Shown here: positions 1 through 11,560 of the stretch, piece by piece | Layout: each line of letters starts with the position of its first letter | How positions within the stretch are numbered: position 1 is the first letter of the stretch | Source of the DNA: Hsuehochloa calcarea | Lineage: Eukaryota > Streptophyta > Magnoliopsida > Poales > Poaceae | Assembly: GCA_036346395.1 (NCBI GenBank) | Contig: CM070599.1 | Location: 12,019,232 to 12,083,231 of the forward strand | Length of the DNA: 64,000 nucleotides | Reading direction: 5' to 3' | Notes under the pieces: generated by a model | Seen by the model: only the letters and a program-made list of their open reading frames with translations | What the model was told of the DNA's origin: nothing | The model's database searches: none | Program-made: the position numbers and the translations under genes

Positions 1-1409
1 TGCAAGTATCCCGCAGATGGTCCGGAATCTCGCCGATGCCGGGGACTCGAGAGGGACCCTAACGTCACCGACCTCCGTGATGGTCGATCGGCGTGAGCAA
101 TTTCGATATTCCTCTACCATCTCGCTTACGATCTGCGACGTCGGTGACGGCGGCGAAGACGGCGCCTCGCCATGTCCGGCGTCGGTGATGACGGCGAAGA
201 CGGTGCCTCTGCCATCTCGCTTACTTGCTATCTATATAAGTTACGACGCAATTATTACATAGTATATAATATATGGGAAATTGCACAAAACACAAACACA
301 AACACCGAAAAAAAGCGTGATTAGCCAAGTTACGTACCAATTTTGTCATTTTCATGGCGGACATTTAACAATAATCGACATAAATGCTATTAAATTTCAA
401 TTTGGACTATGGCGGGTAAATCATAAATGCCTATATTATATTTAATATATGGGATTGTACACGTTAGTATCTTAGATGTTGCTAATTAGAAAGTTTCAAA
501 TAAAGTGTGCTCACTCATGTCATGGCTCTAAAAAGCTGGTTACTAGAGTTATTATATTCAAATAGTAAAGCGCATATTAAACTCCAACCGCTTCGCCAAA
601 TTAAGCCTAACACTAATTTTTTGTATTACTACTCTCTTTTAAGTCATCATCTTTTTTTGCTAAAGCTACGAAATGGTGATGGTATATGTTCCTCATGACC
701 TATATTGATGTTTGTTACTCCATAAGTCATCATCTTTTAAGTCATATCCAACTACCATCTATACAATTGCCAGATTACCAATTATTGCTAAACCACAAAT
801 CCTTTCCAAACAATACAAATTGATAAAGCAATCAAATCAATACTTCCAGCTTTCACTAAATATCATTACTTCCAACAATCATTGAGCTCTTGTGAAACGC
901 TAACCAATGACTAACAATTGATTACCAACAACACTCAATATTGGGGAGCAAAGCACGACTATCACCAATCAAGCTACCCACTAAAGTGGAGAGCACAAAT
1001 TAGTCACAAATCCCTACCATCATCATCAACAAGTATACTTATGGTCCTTTAACAAAATATCAACCATCAAAAACAATCACAGGTAATAATTCAATCCACT
1101 GCGCAAACCAAAGATTAGTCATTACATACAACAACCATTGTTCAATAATCAACAATCGAAGACAACACGGTGATTCAATATATACATGATCTTCTACAAA
1201 TGATGATTATACTAATCACTACTAATCAAAATACTGGACTGGAAGAGCTATAATCGACACAAGCAACCGTTCTGAAGAACAGAGTTTGGCACACACTAAT
1301 ACCAGCTGACCACATACAAAAATAACCATCTAATACCACAATCAACAATTGAATTCAAGCTCAAGAAAGATAGGAAGACTAGCGACCAACATTCGGACAT
1401 CATTGTTCT
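1..1409. other. Intergenic sequence, no gene recognised
   Basis: The first 250 bases are GC-rich and carry a short duplication, listed separately. From about 250 to 1409 the sequence is AT-rich, with many short CAA/ATC-type low-complexity runs. No reading frame here has a recognisable domain. The stretch may belong to an old transposon, but I see no termini. Confidence 0.6.
138..215 (+). repeat. Two-copy imperfect tandem repeat, about 36-bp unit
   Basis: A GC-rich unit built on cgtcggtga, gcgaagacgg and gcctc occurs at about 138-173 and again at about 180-215 with a few changes. The flanking motif ccatctcgctta also appears twice, near 118 and 212. It looks like a local duplication; no function is evident. 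Confidence 0.6.
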
Positions 1410-1990
1410 TTATCTGCATTTTGGATAATCGGAGGAGCGATCGGCCGACGAGGGCAAGGGAGGAGGCTCGGCCAAGGCAGAGAGCGACCGAGGAGAAACA
1501 CGAGAAGCGAGGAGAAGGGGTGTGGGGCGGTCCAACCGGGGTGGCGGCCGGTCCAGTGGGCGATGGGGGCTCGGGCGGCTGGGCGGCGGCCGAGGGTGGT
1601 TGGGGCATCGGTGGCGGCAATTTCCTGGAGTGAGGGTGGTGCGGCCGGGCGGCGAGCGGGAGTTGGCGGGTGCGATGGCCATCCAAGGGCAATGGAGACC
1701 GGAGAGAGGGAGAGGAAGGAGGAGGTGGGAGCTCACCGAGCGTTGGTGGGCGATGGAGCACCGGTGCACGCCATACGCCATACTACAAAGTAGAGAAGAT
1801 ACACTGGATCTGCGGAGGGTGGAAGCGCCTTGCGAGAGGCGACGCTGCAAAGGTGTGGCGATGGCGAGGTGGCCGGGCTCGGAGGCGCCGGTCGGGAGGA
1901 GGCGCCGGGGGGAGGCGTTCGGAGGCAGGCGGCCGGGCTCGGGGCGCCGGGTCGGGGAGGAGAGGCGCCGGGTCGGGAGGCGGAACCTTA
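1410..1990. other. GC-rich, CpG-rich segment beside subterminal repeats
   Basis: This block is strongly GC-rich and purine-biased on the plus strand. Open frames exist on both strands, but the translations are Arg/Gly- or Pro/Arg-rich and resemble no family. It has the same layout as the other end of the CACTA element (subterminal repeats at higher coordinates, GC-rich block at lower coordinates). It may therefore be the 5' portion of a second, related CACTA copy. That is inference. Confidence 0.4.
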
Positions 1991-1997
1991 TATAGTC

Positions 1998-2245
1998 AAC
2001 ACACATCACGAGCGGTTCTAGAGGAAACCGCTGCGTGATGTGTACGCATCGAGCGGTTCCCTCTAGAAGCCGTGCGTGATGCGTAAACATCCTGAGCGGT
2101 TGCGGGAAACCGTGCGTGATGTTTACGCATCACGAGCGGTTCTAGAGGAACCGTCTGTGATCGTAAACATCACGACGGTTTCCCACGAACCGTGCAGTGA
2201 TGTTCACGCATCCTGAGCGGTTCTAGAGGGAACCGTGCGTGATTT
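1998..2245. repeat. CACTA-type subterminal palindromic repeats, left cluster
   Basis: About six units share a core such as gagcggttctagaggaaccg, each an imperfect inverted repeat of ggttc/gaacc, separated by gtgatg(t)-like spacers. The same core, with a different palindrome centre, recurs at 6935-7366. Such clusters are the binding sites of CACTA transposition proteins in characterised elements (family knowledge). No clear CACTA terminus lies next to this cluster. Confidence 0.65.
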
Positions 2246-2830
2246 CGCCAGAACATCTAATTCACGCACTACATAGACAAAAAGAACACTTCAGGTGATG
2301 AAATAGACTTACATATAAACAATAGCTAATTTAAATGAAATAGTGCTAAGTTATATGTCATCATTTTTAGTTAAGGGGTCACATGAATAAACCTTGGGCA
2401 CTTCACTAATGCTTTAGTGAGCATATTATACATAAAGCACAAGCAATATTTCGTAAGCGCGATTTTTGGATGAACTTCCAAGATGGTGTTTTTAGCATTA
2501 GTTAATTATAATGTAAAGCCCAAAAGTTTAGCAAGATTTAAAGCATGCTAGGCAAAAAAAAAAAAGGAAAAAGGAACAGACAACAAGAATTCCAAAAAGC
2601 TACACGAATATCTCAACGGAAAAGTTATTGGCATATCGTGCAATAGTCAACAAGAATTCCTCCTAAAATAGACTCCCTTACCAATCTAGAATATTTGGAC
2701 CTTGCCAGTAATAATCTCACTGGCACCATGAATATCCACATTGACATCAATATTAAAGATCACAAGTCCATAACACATTAACACATGACAATGGAATAAA
2801 TAAATTAATTACAATGGTGTAATTAAATTC
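2246..2830. other. AT-rich 3' flank of the transposase pseudogene
   Basis: No coding sequence recognised. The stretch is AT-rich with an A-run near 2555. It lies between the left subterminal repeat cluster and the 3' end of the minus-strand transposase remnant, so it probably corresponds to the 3' untranslated part of the CACTA element. Confidence 0.45.
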
Positions 2831-3946
2831 TTAATTAAAATACAGCCCTTCATGATGATCGACGCGCATATAGCTAGCTTCCTCACTGGGTTCTTCCTCG
2901 AGCCTGATGCCGTCTCCGAAAGGTGGCAACTCGTCAAATTGATTGTATTCTTCCTCGTCCACTACATTCTCAACTCCGACAATCCTCCTTTTTCCATGAA
3001 GAACTACGTGGCGCTTCTTATTTGCCGGGTCGGTTACATAGAAGACTTGAACAACTTGGTTAGCCAGTACGAATGGTTCGTCTTTGTATCCGACACGTTC
3101 GAGGTCCACGGTAGTGACGCCGTACTTGTCGACCTTCACCTGTGGGAGATGGACCCAACGGCACCGAAATAGGGGGATCTTGAAAAGCACGTAGTCGATC
3201 TCCCATATCTCCTCTATTTGCCCATAGTACGAGCTCCTCAGCCCATCGGTACTGAATGCATCTATGCGGACACCGCTGTTCTGCATTGTGCTCTTCCTAT
3301 CCTGAGCTGCCGTATAAAATGTGTACCCATTTATGTCGTATCCTTGCCATGTGACAATTGTAAAATGTGGCCCTCTTGCCAACCATAGCAGCGTATCATC
3401 ACTTGATGACCTCCGAGTGATTCGCACCTTTAACCATTCGTTGAACCGACGGTTGTGCTCTCTCGTGATCCAAACCTCCGACCGGTCTGGATTCTATTGG
3501 CGTACCATGTCTTTGTGCTCGTCGATGTACGGGGACACTTGGGTCATGTGTTGCAAGACCGTGAAATGGGCTTGAGCGTACGTATCCAGATCGGGAGTGA
3601 TTGATTTCCTTCCGATGGTCCCGATACCATCCAGTCTCCCCTCATGACGAGATAGAGGCACACCAATCGGATCCACCTGAGCCATGTAGTCGACGCAGAA
3701 CTCAATGACCTCTTCCGTTGCATAACCTTCGATGATGCTGCCCTCCGGTCGAGATCGATTCCGTACGTAGGACTTGAGAATTCCCATGTACCTCTCGAAC
3801 GGGTACATATGACGTAGAAACACAGGGCCGCATATCTTTATCTCTTTCACAAGGTGAACAATGAGATGGACCATGATATCGAAAAATGACGGAGGGAAAT
3901 ACATCTCAAGATGACACGAGTCGTCACTACCTCGGCTGCAGAGCAT
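2831..3946 (-). pseudogene. C-terminal part of CACTA transposase (DUF4218 and DUF4216-like domains)
   Basis: Two minus-strand frames continue the tnp2 transposase. The frame at 3946-3494 carries the DUF4218 signature, with the motif MYPFERYMGILKSYVRNRSR after a run about lateral (VHLV) helices. The frame at 3427-2831 matches the DUF4216 type, with ARGPHFTIVTWQGYDINGY near residue 20 and FKIPLFRCRWV further on. In intact plant CACTA transposases these domains follow the catalytic tnp2 domain in one protein. Here they are split by a frameshift near 3450-3500 and cut off from the upstream part near 3950-4010. Decayed copy, not expected to make protein. Confidence 0.8.
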
Positions 3947-4003
3947 CTAGTCCTTGGGGATCGATGACCTTCCGAGCAATTGAGTTGAAGAAATAACACG
4001 ACC

Positions 4004-5941
4004 TCAAGATTGCCACTCGGACCTTGTTCGGCAAGATACTCCTAATTGCAACAGAAGCATTTGTGTCATCGACACACGACAATCATGCGACTTCATACCA
4101 ATTAATTTCAAATCTTGCATAGAAACAAGTTTCTTAATGTTAGCGGAGTAACCAGACGGGACTTTCACACGTGCAAGCTCGCACGATTCATTTCTCTCGG
4201 CCTTGGGCGAGTGTAGCAAGTCGGGGAAGGTACGTTCGTCCAGATCGGTCTCTTTCGGTGCTAACTCGGTCCTTATGTTCATATCGACCAAGTCACGCCG
4301 TGCGTTAACACCATCCTTTGTTTTGCCACTAATGTTGAGAAGAGACCAATCAAGCTATCACATACATTCTTCTCTCGTGCATAACGTCGATGCGATGGCG
4401 AACTTCTAAGTACTCCCAATAAGGCAAGTCCCAAAAATTGACCGCTTCTTCGGATGTTCTTCTCACGGGTTCTTAATTTACGTCCCTTCCCAAGCACAAC
4501 ATCGATATCCTTAACCATATCATAGACCTCTTTCCCACTAAAAGCCCTTGAAGTGAACCGTCTTCCTTATTTCCGTCGAATTGTTTCTTCATCTTGCGGT
4601 ATGGGTGACTCCTCGGAAGGAACCTACGGTGGCGATATATACGCTTTTCTTGCGAGTTGTTCGACCATACACTCTCCGTAGCATCTAAGCGGTGCGGACG
4701 GGCTTTGGCTCCTTTTGTCTTGGCAAGCGACGACAGTTACCAAGGCGGGAAAATCATTGATGGTGCGAACAACATGGCGCGTAAAGTGAAGTTCTCTCGC
4801 TTGTACGCATCCCATACTGCACCCTTCGTTCCACGGTGTCACAAGATCTTCCAAACAATGGTGCTAGGTACACATCAATATCATTCCCGTGTTGCTTGGC
4901 CCTTGGATAAGTAGTGACATCAAAATGTACTTCCGCTTCATACAAAGCCAAGGAGGAAGGTTGTACATACATAGATTCACGGGCAGTGCTATGTCGGCCG
5001 CTCATGTTACCGAAAGGATTCATTCCATCCGTACTCAACCCTAACCTTATGTTCCTCGGTTCCGCGACCGAACTCTTCAAGCTCCGATCGAAGTTTCTCC
5101 AGGCGCGAATCGGCAGGTGTCTTAGCTTTCCATCTCTCTTACGCTCCTCCGAGTGCCAACGCAGCAATCTTGCCTCCTTTGGGTTCGCAAATAAACGCTT
5201 CAAGCGTGGGATTATAGGTAGATACCACAACATCTTAGCAGGAGGTCCTTGCTTCACCTTAGCGATATTTTGGCGCTTGTATCGGGATGCTTTGCACACG
5301 GACAATAATGCATGTCCGCATACTCTTTACTGTAGAGGATACAATCGTTCGGACATGCATGTATTCTTTCTACTTCCATTCCCAATGGGCAAATAACCTT
5401 CTTTGCTTGATAGGTGGTTGGGCAACACGTTTCCCTCGGAAGGATGTCCGCTAGGAGACCTAACAACGCCGTGAAACTCTTATCGGACCAACTATTGCTT
5501 GCCTTCAATTTCAGCAGTTCAAGCACGGTTGACAACCTTGTGTATTCCGGCTTGCGGCCAGGAACAAAGGTCTCACCGAGTCCTCCCTTAAGCCCTCGAA
5601 TTTACAAAACACTCTCTCACTTTGTAGTTCTCTTACGCATCGCGTAGCATCCGATCCAGATTGTCATCGTGCCCCTATCCTCATCAAAAGCACATCCACA
5701 TCCGCAAATCGTTGACTTCCTCGGCGATGTCGTCATTATTAACTTCTGGTATAATCTGCTCTTCACCGTGACTGGTCCAACATGTATACCCTTTTTTGAA
5801 ACCCCTTCGAATCAAGTGCGCTTCGATCTGCGCCGCGTTGTTAAACATCTTGATTACGCAATCAATGCACTGACAAGACATAAAATTTATCCCTTCTTCA
5901 ACATATCCGCTCGGTGGCTCTTCTAAAAGCAACCACGCCAT
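4004..5941 (-). pseudogene. tnp2-like: CACTA tnp2-type transposase, frameshifted
   Basis: Read on the minus strand, short frames fit together in order as the N-terminal and catalytic parts of a plant tnp2 transposase. 5941-5684 resembles the transposase-associated zinc-binding domain (AHLIRRGFKKGYTCWTSHGE). 5535-5254 carries SWSDKSFTALLGLLADILP and CPLGMEVERIHACPNDCILY. 5305-4754 carries LLRWHSEERKRDGKLRH and IRLGLSTDGMNPFGNMS, a tnp2 hallmark. 4854-4624 carries TINDFPAL. 4518-4279 has EKNVCDSLIG, and 4291-4004 has VDMNIRTELAP and VPSGYSANIKKLVSMQDLKL. At least six frame changes separate these pieces, mostly 1-2 base indels, so the gene is dead. The protein would bind the element ends and cut the DNA for cut-and-paste movement (family knowledge). 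Confidence 0.88.
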
Positions 5942-6547
5942 TAATGTAATCTTGACTCACACGGTTCACACCGTACATCCGATTCGATCCATCTACAATA
6001 CGCATGTAACAAATTAGTGTCAAATTGATTAGCGATTAATTTATAGCAAACGAAAATGTGCAATATAAACTCATTCTCCAACATTTGTATCTAAGGTTAT
6101 TGAAAGAAAACTCTTCACTAGTTATGTACCACACGCGGTGGCATAGCGTAGCCATGCCTACGGCCACAACCATGATCCCTACCTCTCGACACCGATATCT
6201 ATCTCAATTGAACAATCATGCAACCCAAATATAGGCATCACCTCATACAACACTTATTAACCTAAAATACCGGAACCGTAAATGCAATATTGCTTGACCC
6301 AAATCCCACCGTATTGTGAAGTACGGTGTGTAAATTTTATTTTTAAGCCAATTAATTATCCTAACTCAAATTTTAGTGATTATTAGACCTAATTCAATTT
6401 TATAAAGTTACCACTCCTAAGTCAAATTTTAGTTCATTAGTTATAAGGTTTCAAAACTAAGATTTGCGAGGCTAATATTATTTATTCCAACATTGACGGT
6501 GCAAGATCATGTGCTCATACCAAGTATTAGAGGAGGAGCCGCAGGTG
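5942..6547. other. AT-rich segment 5' of the transposase pseudogene
   Basis: No coding signal recognised. It lies between the N-terminal transposase remnant and the GC-rich minisatellite, so it may hold the first intron or 5' untranslated region of the CACTA gene. That is inference. Confidence 0.4.
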
Positions 6548-6880
6548 GAGGAGCTAGGGCGGGGAAGTGGCGCTGGAGCGGTAGAACACAGGCAGATGAG
6601 GAGCTAGAGCGAGGAAGTGGCGCAGTTGGAGGAGCTAGGGCGGGAAGTGGCGCTGGAGCGGTAGACACAAAGGCAGATGAGGAGCTAGGCGAGGAAGTGG
6701 CGCAAGTTGGAGGAGCTAGGCGAGGAAGTGGCGCTGGAGCGGTAGACACACATGCAGATGAGGAGCTAGGCGAGGAAGTGGCGCAGTTGGAGGAGCTAGG
6801 GCAGGAAGTGGCGCTGGAGCGGTATACACAGTGTGATGAGGAGCTAGGGCGAGGAAGGGAAGTGGTAGACACAGGCAGCG
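6548..6880 (+). repeat. GC-rich minisatellite, about 80-bp composite unit
   Basis: The motif gaggagctagg recurs eight times. Units of about 50 bases (ending in gcggtagacaca plus gcagat) alternate with units of about 30 bases (ending in gtggcgcagttg), giving about four 80-bp composite repeats. Frames are open on both strands because the unit has few stops; this is not evidence of coding. It sits just inside the right subterminal repeats of the CACTA element. Confidence 0.8.
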
Positions 6881-6934
6881 ATGCGCGAGAGGGGATGTCT
6901 CGGCTCAATTTATATGAAGCACAGAAATCACAGC

Positions 6935-7366
6935 ACGGTTCTATTTGAGCAAATGCGTGATGGGCAATATCACGAGCGGTTACGAAATAGAACCGTCGTG
7001 ATGTTATGACGGTTCTATTTCGAACCGTCGTGTTATCGCTGACGATTACGAAAATAGAAGCGATGCATGTAACATCACGACGGTTCTATTTCGAACCGTC
7101 GTGATAATACTGACGGTTCTCAAATAGAACCGTCATGTAACATCCTGACAGTTCTATTTGAAGAACCGTGCAGCGATATCCTGACGGTTCTCAAATATAA
7201 CCGTCGTGATGTTACCTGACGGTTCTATTTGAGAACCGTCTGTGATAATTGCCCATTACGAGCGGTTCTATTTGAACCGTCTGTGATGGGCCCGCTGCGG
7301 CAAAAGATAGCCCAGACAGACCCAACACAGACGGTTCCAAAGGAACCGTCTGTGATGGGCCGTCTG
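6935..7366. repeat. CACTA subterminal palindromic repeats, right cluster
   Basis: About ten imperfect copies of an inverted repeat built from acggttct...gaaccgt, with a central tattt/aaata or caaagg, are separated by gtgatgttac- or gtgataat-like spacers. The outermost unit (about 7328-7354) is a near-perfect palindrome. Position directly inside the terminal CACTA motif marks it as the subterminal region. Several units show scrambled junctions such as gagcgg for gacgg. Confidence 0.8.
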
Positions 7367-7389
7367 CTATAGCCTCTTTTGTAGTAGTG
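7367..7389 (-). other. CACTA right terminal inverted repeat
   Basis: Read on the minus strand from 7389 inwards the sequence begins CACTACTACAAAAGAGG. This is a canonical grass CACTA terminus. The next three bases outside (7390-7392, aca) would be one copy of the 3-bp target duplication; the partner was not found. Confidence 0.8.
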
Positions 7390-7790
7390 ACATATTGAGC
7401 CGGTTGCGTTTAGGAATCGTAGCATAGGCTATATAAACCTTGTACCGGTTAACAGAAAACACACACTCAATCTACCAACACTTTTACATTACCTTTAGCT
7501 TTCTCGTACTTTAGAAGTAGTTTCGTAGCCAGTAGGTCCAATCTTTCATCTTTAATTCAACTTTTGTTCATCTATTGAATCATAGTTACTCTTACCATAC
7601 ATCGTCAGCTTTGTTGTGATTGTCACACTTGGAATTTTCTTCCAACGACATCATCCATTGTCGGCTTTGCCGTGTGTTTGTCGCATCTGGATTCTTCCGG
7701 TAGAAACATCTACCGTCGGCTTTGCCGATTTGTTAAAAAATCGGCTGGTACATCGTATACATCGCCAATAGACACCTTCCGTAGAGACAC
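7390..7790 (+). other. LTR-like leader with TATA box, interrupted by the CACTA element
   Basis: A TATA-like motif (ctatataaacc, about 7428) is followed by a CA/CT-rich leader. Then three diverged copies of a 50-58 bp motif occur, containing gtcggctttgccg or a variant, near 7600, 7660 and 7710. Promoter plus repeated leader is typical of LTR U3/R regions in grass retroelements. I could not find a matching second LTR, so the family is unknown. Confidence 0.4.
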
Positions 7791-8483
7791 GACGCATGCA
7801 ACGGCTTGAACTCTTTTCTGGCGGCTATACACATTCCACCCCAAAATGAAAAGAGGAACACACCAAGCCGTGCGCCTAATGAGTTGGGATATATTAATTT
7901 GGATGTACATATAAACTTTGTTACTAAACATGTTTATGGCGATCCTCTATTTAGTAAGATCCTGACGTCCTAGACATTGTTCAAACAGTATTTGCAGAAC
8001 AATAAAAAAAATGTTGGTAAGTGGTTACCTAGCTTTGGAGAAAAAGGGTAGTAGTAGTGGGGCTCTACTAGCAAATTTATGGGAGTATCTAGAAGTGGCT
8101 ACATATAGTTTATAAGCTTATTCAACAACACTAGTAGGTACATAGAATTCATAAATCGGCCGTAAAGTACCTTTCTATTGTGCTGCAGTCTCTCATGGAC
8201 CACTCCTTAAGATGTCACTGACCTTAGCTCGTCGGCATGCTAATTAGCCAATAGCTTCTAATTTGAATAATCTACACGAATAATATATCATGCACTGTGG
8301 CTATGTCGGATTCAGACAGAAGTTGGGATTGTTAACAACTAACCAGTCACATCGTCGACATATTATATCTGTGTTTAGAGACCATGTGAATATGTGATGG
8401 ATCGATCTAACAAATTTGGGCACCATGTGATGGGGACCTACACATACTTAGCTTCAAAAGGAATGCTAGCTACTTGTGTCCCT

Positions 8484-8708
8484 ATCACCAAAGAGGAATG
8501 GATGTACTATATACCCATTGCACATTTGCACATATGTAGGGTATTAAAAATTGAGTTCATAATGCATGTTTAAACTAACCAAGAGGAGTGCGAGCTTAGG
8601 TTAGTATGTTGAATCTATCAACAAAGAGGAATGGGTGTACTATCCATTGCACATGAAATGTTTTGAATACTAATTAAGTTCATAATGCATGTATGAGCTT
8701 AAGTTAGT
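8484..8708 (+). repeat. Diverged tandem duplication, about 133-bp period
   Basis: A block starting atcaccaaagaggaatgg at 8484 recurs as atcaacaaagaggaatgg at 8617. Both contain agttcataatgcatgt and end in an agctta(g/a)gttagt motif. The second copy is shorter by about 40 bases through internal deletions. Confidence 0.75.
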
Positions 8709-9460
8709 GCCCATCGTTTCGGAAAAAAGCTAGTGTCTAGAGCACGTACAAAACGAATAGATTATATAGTTTATTCGAAGAACTATATGGATAAACAAAG
8801 TGTGCTTGAATAAACTGTAATGACAAGGGTACGTACACAAGTTTCCCTTTTGTCAATGTTACTGTATATGGTCTCTTTTCCAAAAAGATAAATCTTATTT
8901 CAGATCTTGTGTTTCGATGGAGTCCTTAATTGTTTTTTATTACCATGCATTTTAAAGATTTATTCAAAGCGCACCTAGCTAACACAAAATTGGAAGCCTC
9001 ACTCATTAGGTAAACCTTGAAACTAATGCGATGAATGATCAATTACAAAACTAGAATAAAGATATATAGCTCGTCGTTGTGACAGGCATAAAGCAAAATA
9101 AAAATTTCGAAATACGTTTATGTTGATTTAGCACATGGAATATCTATCCTTTTAGGCATAACTGAAGAAATTACTTAAAATTCATAATTGTCCAAAGAGC
9201 TAGCTTACATATATAAGAGTAAATTGTATGGTTATTATCTATTTGATGCTGTGTGGTGTTTGTTCCTGAGCTCGGTTTGTACTCAAATTTAGATGACAAA
9301 TTGCAAAAACAAGAAGTAGTTTACATAAAGCAATAAATTTTGTTTTAAGATGTCTTTGAACTAAGCCAAAGTATCTATGGCAGTTTTTTTTCAAGCCAAA
9401 GTACACGTCACCAAATTTTTTTTTTTTGACATGCAAATTAAGAATGAGATAACTTGATCC

Positions 9461-9461
<1 letters not shown>

Positions 9462-9492
<31 letters not shown>
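9462..9492. repeat. (AT)n microsatellite
   Basis: About 15 AT dinucleotides in an uninterrupted run. Overlapping short frames encoding Ile-Tyr runs are artefacts of the repeat. Confidence 0.95.
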
Positions 9493-9494
<2 letters not shown>

Positions 9495-10783
9495 ATCAAA
9501 TAGGGCCCATCATCCTACCGAAAAGAATCTAGCTATCTCCCGTTTTCTATAAAGAAAAAAAAGGGGAGAGAGGTAGAACAGGAATCTCTCTTGCATTACT
9601 ATTCTCATCCAATCCCTTTTCAACGTCTTGTCCGACGCCGACCAATTTGCCAATCATTAGCACCACTAGCAAAATAACGCCCGCGGCGCAATGTCCTCGC
9701 GTCTGATCAGGGATTAAAAACACAATGAAGTAGTTATCATCTCAAGAAAAACACGCAATAAGGTCAATAAATAAATATTTTTTTATTAGGGGAGTTAGTT
9801 AATTAATAAATCTGCCCTGAAGAATAATATTAGGTGAACTGTCCCAAAGGATCGATGCTAGGAACGACATATTCGATATCTTGTATATATCTTGTGGTTG
9901 ATGTGGTGGTTAACTGGTTATTAGTACTAGCTAGTTAGCAATTGTTAACTGCACAGGCAGTTGTTAGGTCATATATAGCCTGTTTTAACGCTGCAAATGT
10001 CTTAGTAGTGTCAATGCTAGGTATACATTTGTTCCATTTTATATTTCACCAGCAACCTCTTCGTAGGGAATAAGAAAATGTTGAAGAATCCTAGCGTTGT
10101 TTTCTAATTATCTAACGAAATGTTGTTAGGTGTGATGACGCGCGTTTATATAATAATAATAGTAATAGTAAAATATGATATATGGGAGTAATCCCTGTCT
10201 TTTAATCCCTCAAAGATTCCCAGGGATAGGTTTGGATGGAGCAGATGGGTCCATGAAATGATCACCAAGTTGAGATCAGAATCTCGACTTTAGGCGCCCT
10301 TCTTTCTGAACAAATCCATTCAACAACCCCAAATCAAACAACTATGACGAAGTGATGGCTGATGTTGATCCAAGCTTACCGACAAAGCATATGTGTTGTA
10401 GGCCCAGTTAATTTAGAGGTTACCTTTTCACAAATTTAATAGTCGATCGCCTTCTGAAAAAATGAGTTATGCCTGAGCACCATTCCGAACTTGGATGGAA
10501 AACGAGCCAAATTTGAGCATATGTTAGCTCGATCAATTTTGGCTAGTTACGCCAAAATTTTGTTACACAGAAACCGAATTAGGATATCATATTGTGAAAT
10601 TATAACTACATATGTCGTGTTAAGAATTTTTCAATTTTTCTTATAACTAAATATATTATCCTTTTATTTAATGATGGAATAACCAGCTTACTTTCAAGTA
10701 TTTATTGAAAAAAAAAGTTACTATGAACTTGTGATATCATCGTGATTAGTTTTAAAGTTCTAGAGGTGTGCTAAATCTAATTA

Positions 10784-10930
10784 CTCCATCCGTAAAATAT
10801 AGGTCACCGTCGAATCCGTGTGGTCAACATTTTGAAACTTTGACCGTCAATATATGTAAAACTATATATATTTACTAATTAAAATAATGTAATTAGATTT
10901 ATCTTGCAAAATACCTTTATAATATATATA
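10784..10930 (+). mobile_element. Stowaway-like MITE fragment (5' end only)
   Basis: The start tactccatccgt resembles the conserved end of Stowaway (Tc1/mariner) MITEs in grasses. It is followed by a tttgaaactttgaccg motif and AT-rich sequence. I do not see the inverted 3' terminus, so this is probably a truncated copy. Confidence 0.4.
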
Positions 10931-11438
10931 TATACATATTTTGTTATTTTTGCTAGTGTACTATGATACTATATACATGCATCATACTCAAAGTCTCGCG
11001 TTGGATACCATTTTCTAGCCTGAGCATGAGGCCATTTTCTAGCCTGATCTCTCACTCGACTAGACATAATTAAAGCCTGCTTAGGTTTCCTGAAAGAGTA
11101 GAGGAGTCTAATTAGCTCGCTCCATCTCAGCAGCTGGTTCGCAGCTCAAGCTACGACAACGTGCCATATATCCGACATCGGTGTGTGGGCACAATATGCA
11201 GCTCGATATACTTTTCGCGTTAATTTATTCACATCACAATAAGAACGCGCGTAAACCCCACCAAGTAGCTATCCCGTTAGCGGCGCCTCAAACTGTACGG
11301 ACTACCACAGCTAGCTAGAAACTACTTGGCCGGTGCTACTTTTGCATTTGCTCCCCCTTTATTGACCTTGCAATGCAAGGCAGTGGTGCTGTGTAGCAGT
11401 GGTAGCTTCTTTGTTGCTTTCATGAGTCATGTGCATGC

Positions 11439-11439
<1 letters not shown>

Positions 11440-11473
<34 letters not shown>
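11440..11473. repeat. (ATT)n microsatellite
   Basis: About 11 ATT trinucleotides in a row. Confidence 0.95.
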
Positions 11474-11537
11474 GTGCCAAATAGCGTGATGAGTTGAAGA
11501 GATCACCAAATCGATCCATGTTAATTATAGTTCAGCA

Positions 11538-11560
11538 CTAGCTAGCTAGCTAGCTAGCTA
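11538..11560. repeat. (CTAG)n microsatellite
   Basis: Nearly six CTAG tetranucleotides in a row. The unit is self-complementary. Confidence 0.95.

Larger units (their letters stand above)
1998..7389 (-). mobile_element. Decayed CACTA (En/Spm-like) DNA transposon
   Basis: The right end at 7389 is well supported. On the minus strand it begins CACTACTACAAAA, followed by palindromic subterminal repeats, a GC-rich minisatellite and a tnp2-type transposase pseudogene in the same orientation. The left end is uncertain. A matching subterminal cluster lies at 1998-2245, but I find no CACTA terminal inverted repeat beside it, and the true end could be anywhere from about 1.9 to 2.3 kb. The base triplet after the right end is aca; without a left end the 3-bp target duplication cannot be confirmed. 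The element cannot encode a working transposase because the gene is frameshifted many times. Confidence 0.75.
7791..10783. other. AT-rich intergenic DNA, no gene recognised
   Basis: No reading frame has a recognisable domain. The stretch holds a diverged tandem duplication (8484-8708), T- and A-runs near 9415 and 9780, and an AT microsatellite (9462-9492). Nothing else stands out. Confidence 0.6.

Noticed and set aside
1217..1240. cactactaatcaaaatactgg as the left CACTA terminus
   Set aside because: It matches only the first eight bases, has no subterminal repeats next to it, and the triplet before it does not match aca at 7390-7392.
1342..2090. Open frames on both strands in the GC-rich block
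   Set aside because: Translations are Arg/Gly/Pro-rich with no family resemblance. Open frames are expected in GC-rich repeats.
2264..2285. cactacatagacaaaaag as the left CACTA terminus
   Set aside because: Only a weak match to the right terminus, the preceding acg does not equal aca, and it would leave the left subterminal cluster outside the element.
9239..9499. Minus-strand frame starting in an Ile-Tyr run
   Set aside because: The start is the AT microsatellite and the rest has no domain.
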